Part shown: positions 44,674 through 55,864 of the stretch, piece after piece
How positions within the stretch are numbered: the stretch's first letter is position 1
How the letters are laid out: each line of letters starts with the position of its first letter
Assembly: GCA_963678705.1 (NCBI GenBank)
Contig: OY783204.1
Coordinates: forward strand, 17,184,759-17,248,758
DNA from: Panorpa germanica
Taxonomy: Eukaryota > Arthropoda > Insecta > Mecoptera > Panorpidae
DNA length: 64,000 bases
Direction: 5' to 3'
Translations under genes and position numbers: made by a program
The notes under the pieces: generated by a model
Told to the model about the DNA's origin: nothing
What the model saw: only the letters and a program-made list of their open reading frames with translations
Databases searched by the model: none

Positions 44674-45497
44674 CCCAGTAAACAATTTGGTGACGTGCCC
44701 TATTTGGTGAAGTTCGAGTCACTCGTACAATTCTATTCTAACGCTTTACAAGTTCTCTACCTGTCACAGATTTTGTGTTAGTTATTCTTTCTAGTATTCT
44801 TTCTTTTTCCAACATCATTCATTAAGTATTTCTGTTTCTTTCCCACATGGATATATTTTTTTTAAGTTCACTTTCATCTCATTTATTCCAAAGTGAGAGA
44901 GAAATGAGATGCGTTAGACAAGTAAAATATATTTTTCACCGTTACACTTGTATAATATTTCGTTCGGTACAAATGTTTAAAGTATATGCTATCCTTTTTC
45001 AACAAATATTTCTTTAATGGCAATAGACAGACGCTATCTTCCTCAATCCCCGAATAGAATGTATATAAACGAAGATAGTACCTAGCGATGGTAAGACAGA
45101 GGTTTTAAACCTAACGCAGACCTGCCGATCGTGGATTTTTGAATCACCAAAACAATGTAAAAAACTAATATAACGAGTATTGTTGAAGATGAATATTATT
45201 CATTAAAAAAATCACGATCCGTACTAAAGATTACATCTATTTATTTCTTCATTTAAATATTTATATTTTGCAGACTCTAAAAAGTAGAATTCCATTAAGT
45301 TTTATACCCCTGCTAGTTTCAAGTTTATAACTCCGGTCATAAGTCATAAACCGACTCCGCTTTTAATTCAGTAGTTCTGTAGCTCATAAAAGGGCCTTTC
45401 CTATGAACGACTGAATAGAAAACGAACACGTTCCAGACAAAAAATTCATGATATGTAATAGAAATTAAGTAGAATTTACTCCAAAATGTTTACTGGG
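44674..45497. mobile_element. TIR element, family CCCAGTAAACA, longer copy
   Basis: 824 bp; ends are CCCAGTAAACAATTTGG and CCAAAATGTTTACTGGG. Both ends match 24102-24476 in reverse orientation. The extra middle (about 44820-45390) has no clear transposase. Confidence 0.7.
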
Positions 45498-47379
45498 AAG
45501 GTACCAAACCTAGATAGTAGTTCAATAATCATTTAATTATTTTCTACTAAATATGTTTAACATTTGGTCAAAGATAGCCGTTTGGTGAAACACACTTTAT
45601 ACTTCTTTTATACTTCATGTTCTTCGGATTCCAAAGACATTGACATTGGATATAGTTTTTAATTAAACTTATACAAGTTCATTTGCACATTTAGAAACCA
45701 TTTTCAACTATTTCTATTTATCTACTAAACACATTTAAAGCAAACATCAACACACGCTGAAATTATACTAGAGACTGAGAACCTACTCAAAGCATTTATT
45801 CGAGATAACACTCAAAATTTTGACGCAATTTTTATATAATAAAAATATTTCGTGAAGTTTTAAAGAATATTATAAGTAGGAGATTTATTACTGTTGCATG
45901 TTGAAGTCGCACTAGTCTGTACGTTAAAATTACAACACATGAACAACTTCTTAATGAAAATATACAACTGTTTGATGTCGCATGTTTAAGTCGCACCAAT
46001 GAGTACAGAGCATTAAATATTTAAATATTCTTTCATATAAACTAAGTATAAAAAATATTTATGCTTTTGTTAACGACGAAACGAATTTATTAATTTGCTA
46101 CCCAAGGAAATTGTAGGTATACCCCATTTAGTCTAGACACCAATCCGACCCGACCCTTAATGTTGGTGAGTTCTTAAGTTTATACTCACAAAGTAATATT
46201 TGCTGATTAACACTATGAAGTAAGAAAAATAGGAAAAGTATTTTGCATTTTCAAAATAAAAAATAGGTTTGTAAAAGTTTTCAAATAAAATATAGAATAG
46301 CTTTTCTTAAAATGTATTTAAATACAAAATTAAAAATAGGTATTTTCTATTTTGTACCTGCATTTGAAACACATGTATTCTCACTCGTCACATCTCTGTT
46401 TTCAATTATCTTTGAACCTTTATCAAACCAAATCAACATTATCAATAAAAGACTAAACCGCTTTACTTAGCAACAACTTTCTCTTATGCTTAATAATTAT
46501 TTTTGACTTTTTGTCTTTGTTTAAGAAAGGTAACTGGATTTCCTTTTGTGTGTCAGTAAGTATCAAGTATCATCCATTCCTGAATCGGCATAACATGAGC
46601 AAGTTTTAAAAGCTCATTTGTTCATTTCTTGTCTAGTATTTTCTTTTTTTACGGCAGCTGGTCAAAGATGACGTTAATGTTTTTGTTAAGGATTTAAGTC
46701 AAGATTAAACCAACAATTTCACATTAGTCATTGACAAAATAACGCTTGTGTCGTCTTAAGTATCTATTCACGATAACGTATGAATAAAAAATAGCTAAAA
46801 GAGAGAAAGCTATCCAAGAAAGCGCTGGCACCAACAATGTTGAAAAATGGAGAATTTAAAAAAAAACTTTAAACTGACGATATCTCGAAAACCATACGAC
46901 TTTTACTGAGGTCATATCAGGTTTATGCAAAGAGTCTGAAGCAGGTTTACCTGCAGTGTCAGTGTAAAGTATATTTGTTAGAACACCATGTACATGTAAA
47001 CTTAAATTATTCTTACATTATCAATAACAAGTCTATTTACCAAACATTATTTTCCGTAGCTACAAAAACATGCTTTTACTATACAACAGATATCTTACAA
47101 GAAGAGATCGATTCAAAGATCGCTATACTATAGTGGAAATTCAATATACTTAAACTTAATCGCTGATCCAGATTACACAAAACCCTTATCCTAAACAATT
47201 ATCATTAACCAAACCAATAGTTATGTTAGATATGATTAATTTTAGCCTGGTATTTTTAATTACGGTCTAATATTTGTTTAAATATTTAAAAATAATACAT
47301 AGAAATATAACCTACTCAATTAATAATAAATTCTTAAACTAACCATATTGTAAAAAATCATAGTTCATTAAACTAAAAA

Positions 47380-47955
47380 GTAGACGACACAAGTAGTCGA
47401 GAGCATTGATGCTTGACTCTGACTACTATGTCTCCGGGTTCGATACCCGGGCCAGAATTATATTATCTGGGTTTGGTAACAATCAGATTTAATTGGTTAT
47501 ATGCAACCATAATCGTGAATATGAACAAAGAAAACACGATAACAAAAATAAATAATCGATAAAGAAAATAAACTTAGGAATAAAAACGAAAAAGAACTGC
47601 TTTATAAAAAGAAAGGAATTATAGTTGAAAGAACAGATGGGTAGAAGTATACAATTTGTAGACAAAGAAAAAATGCTAATAGAAGAAAGAACCAGAGAAT
47701 GCAATGGGTGTTATCATAGTGGAGGCGATGTATCAGATTGTGATGCAGTTATATACATGAAATAGAAAAAGATGGATAATAGAAAGGCAAAGATTGAAGA
47801 ATTTTAAATAGAATAAGTGAAATAGGCTTATAAAATAGAAAATTATAAATTGTATAGATTATGTCTTATAAAATGTTGATAAAAGTAATTAGTTTAAGTG
47901 CTAATAACTTAATAGTTGATGCACTATAAATAAATAAATATTTAAAAAAAAAAAA
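47380..47955 (+). mobile_element. tRNA-derived SINE, full insertion
   Basis: 576 bp flanked by the 10-bp direct repeat AAACTAAAAA (47370-47379 and 47956-47965). Genes C and E lack it at the matching place. The head has a perfect pol III B box GGTTCGATACC (47437-47447) in a T-arm-like stem (47434-47450). The body is A-rich and the tail ends in poly(A). It is the reference for the antisense SINE heads 3' of the OR genes. Confidence 0.82.
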
Positions 47956-48499
47956 AAACTAAAAAATAATTATAATAATATTAAAACTTAAAACTAATTG
48001 ATTACAAATCTTTATCCACATATATGAAATACCGTTTCTTCTAATCTCATTTAACTGACGTTGCATATTAGGTAAAATCGTTTACGTAATACTTCACATT
48101 TGTTATCTTAGATTAACCTTAAACACACGTAACAGTGTTTAGCGACTGATGAATATACTCCTCCACATTCCGTCCCTAACTTCCTATTTAAGCTTTTCAA
48201 TCAAATTTTTAATGGTATTAATTGTTAATATCTCTCCCTTTATTATATTGTTACTAATTAACAAATTATTACACATTTGAGGTACATACTACTATCCTAC
48301 TACATAGCAATAACAGTTTTGGTTTACGTTGTTTGTTCTATGAGGTTTTAGTGCTTTATTGAATTTACTTAAATTACTTATTTACAACATGTACATACAA
48401 ATAATACCCTTTCTACTGTCCTGGTTGATACAACTTTGCATTCATTAATATTATATTGTATATTTCATTGGTAACGATGTATGGGACACGTCTTGCAAC

Positions 48500-48547
48500 A
48501 TGTCTAGCTGCAGTTGTAGTTGCAGTTTTAAATCAGTCAGGCGATAA
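48500..48547 (+). CDS. Conserved 15-codon upstream ORF of OR gene D
   Basis: MSSCSCSCSFKSVRR, stop 27 bases before the receptor ATG. Same peptide as before gene C. Confidence 0.5.
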   Translation: MSSCSCSCSFKSVRR

Positions 48548-48574
48548 CTAGAGAACAAGTAACATCAAATCAAA

Positions 48575-51500
48575 ATGTCGATTACTTTGTACGACGACTT
48601 GGAAACAGTTCTTAAATTAATTGAGATGTTGTTCAACATGATCGGGATTAATATATTTAGTGTTTATACGGAAACTAAACGTTGGAAAAGGAGGGTGCGG
48701 AAAATTCCTACGGTTTTAATTGTGCTAGCCCCATTAAGTGCAGTGGTGGCTTTTGTCTACAATATTCACGATTACGTAAAAGCTATCGAAGCAATATTTG
48801 TGATTTCTGCTACTGTTCAAACTGTCAGTAAGCGCTGGATTATTCGACGAGTTTGCAATGATATTGTAGAATTTGTTAACAAGTGCCGAATGTTCAGGAG
48901 TAACCATGTTGGCGATATCGAAAAAGCATTTACGTCACTGCCTTTCAACAAAATAGTTGCACGTCCGTCTGTTGTTATTAAGGTTTTGATGTTGTTGTAC
49001 CTAATTTGTATATCGGTAGTGACCATTAGCCCATTCCTCCGATCTGAACGAAGTTTACCGTTTCCTCTCTACTTGCCAATTGGATCGCCGTTAAAGACTC
49101 CGTTTTATCAACTTAATTACATATTTACAGTGGCAGCGTTTTCTGTGAGCTCAATACTAGTTGTGGGAACAGAAGCTATTATAATTTCTCTGGTTTCGGA
49201 ATTTTATTTACAGAGCCTCACTCTAAAATACAAGATGACATCTCTTGGTGACGGTGAGGAAGATGATCAACGGGGCAAAATACGAGACATCTGTGAGTTA
49301 CACTGGGAACTAACGTGGTATGTGTTCAAATTGTGCATTTATATATTGTTTCCATATATGCACTTTTGGGTGATCCCTCTTTCTATTCTTTTTTTGACTG
49401 AATTAAAACAAAGCTTAAAGAAAAATTAGGGCATTCTAGTGTGAAGTTACATTACTATAGCTGCAATCACTTTCATAATTTAGTGTACCTCTAACACTGA
49501 AGTCCGATGCGACTTCTCCTCGGACCGGCTCTGTATTCGAGCTGAGATTCAACCAGCTGCAGTAAACTGGTTGACACATCTCGCTCAAATTTGGCCTAGC
49601 AATTGAGTTGAAACTAACGGAAAAAAATATTACCTTTATGTGGCATCTTTATTCCACTACAAATTCGATGACTATAATTCTAATATGAACAGTAAACACA
49701 CCTTTTAGGTGACGTTAATATATTATTGTCTGTAAAAGTTTGGAGTCTCATAATTAAAAAAAATAATATTGATGATTAATTAAATGGTAATTGTTGGTAA
49801 AAATTAATATTTTAATTGTTAATATCTGCTATAATATAATTATTATTTATAAATAATTGTCCTAATAGTCAACTTTATACAGTACAGTTTTATAGCTATC
49901 CTAACTGACTAACAATCTCTCGTATCTGAAATTACTCTTTCTAATAAAACTGTTGATATAAGAATATTAACTTATTAACCCGGACAAAATAAACATTTGA
50001 ATTAGCTATATTTTGTATAGAGATGAAAGTTGGTACAGACCTTGGGTACACTATTACAAATAAAATACTAAAAGTCCTCACCGATCGCACATCTGCAAAA
50101 AAAGTTATTCAAGGTTAAAGGTCAACAAAAATGGTTTCTCCAATTTTTCCGGTAAACGGTAAATTTTCTCATAAAAGTAGATCAGACCAAAGTTGTACAT
50201 CATGAAATTATCTACAATAATTGTTCTTATAATTTATTTTCTAAGAATCACCATTCCTGTGATATTGCGATTCTAAAAGTGGAAGAAGTCGTATTCTACA
50301 TAATATGCAACATGCTACATTTCCGTGAGGTAGTGTTTCGTTTGTTTTTGAATCTAATTTGTGGTAATGTCAATAATATGCGATAAAAATTGACTATCAC
50401 TGAATCAAGATAGCACTATTGTGGTGTTATTCCAGAGATCCTTGAGCAAATGAAAGTAAAATGATTTCATAATTTCTGTATTATGTGAAATCTTAACATC
50501 TGTTAAGTTTATTAGTGCTTTGCATAAAATATTTTAACTTTTACATTAAGGAGTCAATTCAAATCATAACTGTGTAATTTCGGAACACTTTGAAATGTCC
50601 ATATTTTCCTTAACAATGTGTATATTCTCACAATCGTATAATTTGTATTTACAAGTTAGACAAAATATTTTTACTCATATTAAACATCCGATGGCGTGTA
50701 TACTATATAGGCGGTTCAGCGTACATATTATTGTTTTCTGTGAACTAGAATCGCAATATCTCAGGAATGGTGATTCTTAGAAAAAAAAGTATAAGAACAA
50801 TTTTTGTAGATAATTTCATGATGTACAACTTTGGTCTGATCTACTTTTATGAGAAAATTTACCGTTTACCGGAAAAATTGGAGAAACCATTTTAATTGAC
50901 CTTTAAACTTGAATAACTTTTTTTGCAGATGTGCGATCGGTGAGGACTTTTAGTATTTTATTTGTAATAATGTCTCAAGGTCTGTACCAACTTTCAGCTC
51001 TATGCGGAATATAGCTAATTTACCCATATTTTATTGTTTATTTTGACCGGATTATATGTAAAAACCCCAATTTTTTCAGTTCGGTGAAGGATCTTAACAG
51101 CATCTTCTCTTCCTTGCTGCTGGTGCAGTTCTCCACAAGTTTTGGTATGATCTCGACTGGCCTCTTCATGTTCACCAGTCACTACTACAGTTTCCTTGTT
51201 TATGCTGTCGCCGCAGTTCTGCAGTTAGGCGTGTACTGTCTTTACGGAGAAATCGTGAAAGATCAGGTAACTCATCTTACTATTGAGCAGCATTTAAACA
51301 TTACACACATTACCTTTAACTAATATCACTTTTCTAGTTTGAAAAACTCTTATATTCTTTGTTAGCATTTAATCATTACAAACATTACGTTTAATGATTT
51401 TAATTTTTCTAGTTTGAAAAACTTTTGTTTTTTTTTTACGACAACGAATGGTACAAACTGAATTTGAAAGATAAGAAGTCTTTAAACATTATGATGAGCT

Positions 51501-52305
51501 TCGCTCAGAACGTCCCGACCTTGAAGGCCATTGGATACGTGGAGTTGTCAATGGAGACTTATTTTCAGGTGATGTATTTAGTTAAATTAATAAGTTAGTA
51601 AGCATAGCACTTGTTGTCGTATTATTTAATTAATTCCACATAAACTGTCGCGAAACCAGTGGGAAATCATCATCATCATCATCATCATCCTACTACCAAT
51701 CTTGTAGAGCCTTAAACTCTTTTAAAACTGTTCTCCATTTATTCTTATTGACCGCTTCTCCCTTCCAATTTATCATATCCATTTTCGAAGTGGTTTCTTC
51801 TCAGTTTCCCTTTCACTCTTCCACCCGCTGGATTACCACGCATAAATTATTTAGCCTCTTTCCTTCCATTGTTTCTACATGTCTTCAGCATTGGAGTCTT
51901 GTCCTTCTATAGCAATGTCTATTTATCGATATTTGCCAAATATTCCAATATTTGTTCCTATTTTCCATATTCCATTTATTCTTTTCTAAATCTGCAAAGA
52001 AATCAGAATCGGCCTTTCTCAAACTAGAAGTTTTAGATCCATATAGTGGAAAATAAAGAAGTAAACTTACTGTACTTAAGACTTAGTACCGGGCAACACT
52101 TAATTTTTAAATTTAAATTTTAATAATAAGTACTCTTTTTATTCACTCGTCAAGAGATACCAGGAAATTCCATGTATCGATTCAGACAAGTCTCTGAACA
52201 ATATGCTGCCTTCTTTATTGTAATACAACAATTCATTCCTTATAGATCTTGAAGGCTGGCTACACCTACCTGACCATAATGCAGACTATCGCACCAGAGG
52301 AATAG
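48575..52305 (+). CDS. Odorant receptor gene D (four exons, 381 aa)
   Basis: Exons 48575-49317, 51080-51266, 51413-51568 and 52246-52305 (TAG). Phases 2, 0 and 0. The protein begins MSITLYDDLETVLKLIEMLF. Hydrophobic segments lie near 44-64, 68-88, 132-153 and 180-212, then the DLNSIFSSLLLVQF segment, LYGEIVKDQ, FYDNEWYKLNLKDKK and a final ILKAGYTYLTIMQT helix. Exon 3 contains a run of ten T (three Phe codons) that keeps the frame. Intron 1 (1.76 kb) contains a 1.07-kb foldback element. Intron 2 carries a tandem copy of the acceptor region, so two acceptors compete; only the distal one keeps the frame. Otherwise intact. Same 7tm_6 assignment as B and C. Confidence 0.92.
49980..51053. mobile_element. 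Long inverted-repeat (foldback) element in intron 1 of OR gene D
   Basis: Arms of nearly 300 bp (49980-50279 and 50745-51053) are inverted copies, from CCGGACAAAATAAAC to GTTTATTTTGACCGG, including GATCGCACATCTGCAAAAAA and its complement. The loop of about 465 bp has no recognisable ORF. It ends 27 bases before exon 2. Confidence 0.8.
51338..51412 (+). repeat. Tandem duplication of the exon-3 acceptor in OR gene D
   Basis: TTTCTAGTTTGAAAAACT occurs at 51331 and again 75 bases later. Splicing to the first copy would read FEKLLYSLLAF and reach a TAA within this 75-base stretch. Confidence 0.7.
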
Positions 52306-53375
52306 ACCGGATGCTGTGAATTCATTACTGACGAGATGTTGATATTATACGGTTAATATTATTATGGTATCCACGTAGACAATTGTCTTGCAGTGCAGTT
52401 TCACACTGCATTACATTTTTTGCTTGGACCATGTAATACAATGAAATTTGAATTATTCACCATTTAAGTACTCATTTTCAAAGTTCCTAATATGTGTAAT
52501 CTATATGTAATCCTTACACTAGATAGAATAGAGTCTGTGTTATATTTTTGCTAGATATTATGAAGTATGAGATGATATTTATTGAACCTCCCAGTTTCCA
52601 CCTTAGCTCTTCGTCACATTTTACATAAATGTGTAATGTATGTTTTCCTCTAAACACAGTTCTTATTAATATAACAGTTTTATTTAATATAACAGACTTT
52701 ACTTCTACATATTTTTCAAGGTTATTTTAGATAATCAAAGTGAATGCAAGATTACGTAATGTTACATATTAAACTGATATAGTAGAGATTTTTATTAACT
52801 TTTGCAATAATATATTGTCAATGTTATAAAATTATGTAAAACTTTGGTAAATAACAAAACGTAACGTTCATCAAAAAGAATTACGTTAAGTAATACATGA
52901 ATTTACGTTTTGTGTTTACCGTAGTAGTTTTTATTTGTAATGTATTTTATCCAATGTAATGTTTTATCTCTATTAATTATTTCTTTGGTCAAATAAATAT
53001 CTATTTGTTATCGAAAGTAATTGTTTATATTTCTTTTTCTTTCTATTTTTGTTTTACGACGATTATATTCGTCCCGCGTTGTCCTTTTAAATTTTGGTTG
53101 ATAAGGTTTGTTTTATTGTGAATCTGTTGATTGAATCTGAATCTATTGTGAATGACAAGAAAATTAATACTGCTTTAAAAACTGTAAGTGTTTATTATTA
53201 CTTATTATTGCGATTCTTTACCAATAATGTATGATACTATTACAATGTATGATGCTATTTTGTATTTATATCTAACGATTTAAAAGATTTACCATTATTT
53301 TAGATTTTTTTTAAAATTTAAAGATTTACCATTCTGGTGTGCAGCATCACTTCTTTCGATCAGGGTGCCGATTAT
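52306..53375 (+). other. 3' flank of OR gene D
   Basis: Collinear with other OR flanks, uninterrupted. AATAAA at 52992-52997 is 687 bases after the stop. It ends in a decayed antisense SINE (53300-53375). Confidence 0.65.
52992..52997 (+). promoter_or_regulatory. Putative poly(A) signal of OR gene D
   Basis: AATAAA at the conserved distance. Confidence 0.4.
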
Positions 53376-53570
53376 TTTTTCGTTTGGAAAGAGTGAGAAT
53401 GTTTAGATTTAATAATGATAAAAATTGAATTTAGCACAATCACATGTAAATATATGGGTTAAGGCACAAGAATGTAGTGCCAAATGGCAGGAACATTAAA
53501 AAAAAAACTAATATTCATGTAATACTTTCAATGTGTTCCGCGGAATCATTAAATTTGGCGACTATTATTT
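53376..53570. repeat. Short duplicated segment
   Basis: TTTGGAAAGAGTGAGAATGT to about 53500 matches 61160-61288. Confidence 0.5.
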
Positions 53571-53659
53571 ATTACTATAACTAATAATTTATAGTTAACA
53601 AATAGCTTATCTCTAATATATAAACTAATAAAATATTGTTATCCAATGATAACATTCGT

Positions 53660-54000
53660 TCATTTGAACGGTTTCGTTCTCTTCAGTCTTCTCTTTAGAC
53701 CGACAGTGTGGAGCAGCTGCACCGCTTCAAGGTTGGCGTATTGACGGAGTCGTTCTTTGTGCTTCTTAGCACATATCTTTTTTTTTTCATCAACTGTAGG
53801 AATTTTCAGATCTCTATGTATATCTGAGTTTCTGAATGTCTGGATGATATCTGAGGTCTTTTGGTGCAACCCCACAGTTGAATACCATACGTCCACACTG
53901 GATTTATTAATTGCTTATACATAAATAATTTTTTGTGTACGGATAAAATGGATTAGCGTCCTATTAGCCAATACATTTTTCTATATCTGTAAAGAAATTA
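53660..54000 (-). pseudogene. Jockey-like LINE ORF2 C-terminal fragment, antisense
   Basis: Minus strand: RKMYWLIGR, stop, then KKLFMYKQLINPVWTYGIQL and WGCTKR. After a deletion and frame change, FRNSDIHRDLKIPTVDE continues to RRLKRTKPFK. Dead. Confidence 0.8.
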
Positions 54001-54109
54001 TATTGCTTTAGTTGGTACAAAGCTCGTCTGTCGGTAAAACAGTAACCGTTCAGTGAAAACATATATTCATGAACGCCATAGATGTCGCTATAGAAACAAC
54101 GGCCCATAA

Positions 54110-54600
54110 AAATCCTCTTATGGGTATTGTAATAGTGATAACTATCAACAACAACAATTTATGAAATATGGTTCTTGTTTAGAAATGGTATGCATAATTT
54201 TTTTTTGTTACTAGTCTTCCTGGAGTATTATACCATTTTGGAATCTTAAAGAGTTGCGCCAATTTTTAAAAGAGTTGTGCCACGATGAGTTAAAGTTGAC
54301 TGAAAGTAAATTTTTTTTTATATTTTAGGGAAAAAAATAATTTGGATTGCTTTTTGTGTAAAAACTAGTAGCATTCTGAGATTTTTAATGGTTGTGGTAA
54401 ATAGCAGTGCTATTTAGGTTGGCGATACAAAAAAAAAAATAAAAATATTTGAAAAATTGTAGTCATGGTAGTTAAAACCATCTTAAGTTGTTTCAATTTT
54501 CGAAAGATTTTTTTTCTTTTTGTAATTTCAAAACAAAATGAAATAATTTTGTTTTTTTTTCTTTATCGTGTAGTCATGAGCAGGACCACCTTTTACCAAG
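54110..54600. mobile_element. Foldback element, partial copy 3
   Basis: Matches 5600-6110 (ATTATACCATTTTGGAATC, GTCATGGTAG, CATGAGCAGGACCACC). Confidence 0.6.
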
Positions 54601-55864
54601 CCCAAGACATTTTATATATAAGACATATTAGGAATTGTAAATTTTTAATCAAACTTATGTGTTGCTTCTGAAATCAAAGACTTTTATTTTAGTAATTTAC
54701 ATACATTATAATAATTACACTGTTTAACTTAAATCATACTTAAATCTTACCTGAAATCAAAGAATCGATATTTAAAGTTTATTATTTAATTTGTCAATTC
54801 CTTTTATCTAATTTTATAATAACTTACATATATTATAATTATATTAATTAATATATTATAATTATGCACAGTGAGTTCTGTCGACTCCAAATATCATTTA
54901 TGTTGGCCGTTGACACACATTACAATGAAAGTAGCTATAACTAACATATATCGTTAGCTCATCTGACCAGAATGCATTTGTAATATCTCTGCTCAGTGTT
55001 ATCAACTAAAGAAATATATTATTATTTTTTTAAAACAAAGAAGCATTTTTGTGCACTTATTCAACAGGCGCACGTGAACCCGTATAAAGACAGCAAATGT
55101 ACAAAGCGCGTTGATAGCGAGGGTAAATATTGACAAAGTAATAAAATATAATTAAAAACACCTTAGACAAATTATAAGTTCCAATGCACATTTATCCAAT
55201 ATTAGCAATTCGACATTACTTGATCATACGAGAGACCTGACTCCATTTTGTTTTTCCAAACAATATTATAATAAGACATCTAAATATTAAAAATAAAACC
55301 AAACAGAATTCTAGGAACCATTGAATATTAAAATTTCATATAATATTGAAATTATTACATAAAAACGATGTGGTTTAAAGTGGGTTCGGTGATGCAATCT
55401 ACATAGACTAGATGCACTGATAGAAGGATTTGTTTGTATTTAATAAATCAATTTATTAAAATCTTTTTCAGATATTTTTTTGGGTGGAAAAAATATTTTT
55501 GTACTATTAACAATATTCGTTAGTATTAACTAAATCTATTTTTTATGAGAACAAAATTTTTGTAACTATTAAGAAGCTTTAATATATTGAAAAAAATATT
55601 TATTTCCACCACAAATCACACAAAAATAGATGCATAACAAAGAACAAAGTTCACTCCCTAGTATTGTGTAGGTGAGGGGAATTCCATTGAGAGTTGCAGG
55701 GGATTACAGCTTGCACCTAGTAGGTATGCAATACACTAAGCACTATTTAATTATAAAAAGAAGAAGAATAATTTTAATTAGTTCATTAAAAAAAAGATAG
55801 ATGGTTTATAAATTATATTTGTTTATATTTATGTATAAATATACATATAAGTGTTAATCGTAAA
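54601..55864. other. Spacer without recognisable gene
   Basis: Very AT-rich. The right part may be the 3' end of the P-like element, but no terminal repeat was identified. Confidence 0.4.

Larger units (their letters stand above)
45500..48574 (+). promoter_or_regulatory. Distal and proximal upstream region of OR gene D
   Basis: Collinear with 61790-64000 (upstream of the predicted gene E), apart from the SINE at 47380-47955. Conserved across 3 kb, so the duplicated unit starts well ahead of the gene. The proximal 500 bp are also shared with B and C. Confidence 0.55.

Noticed and set aside
47380..47455. Possible functional tRNA gene
   Set aside because: Only the B box and T-arm fit. No acceptor stem or proper A box is seen, and it is the head of a 576-bp insertion with poly(A) and a 10-bp target duplication.
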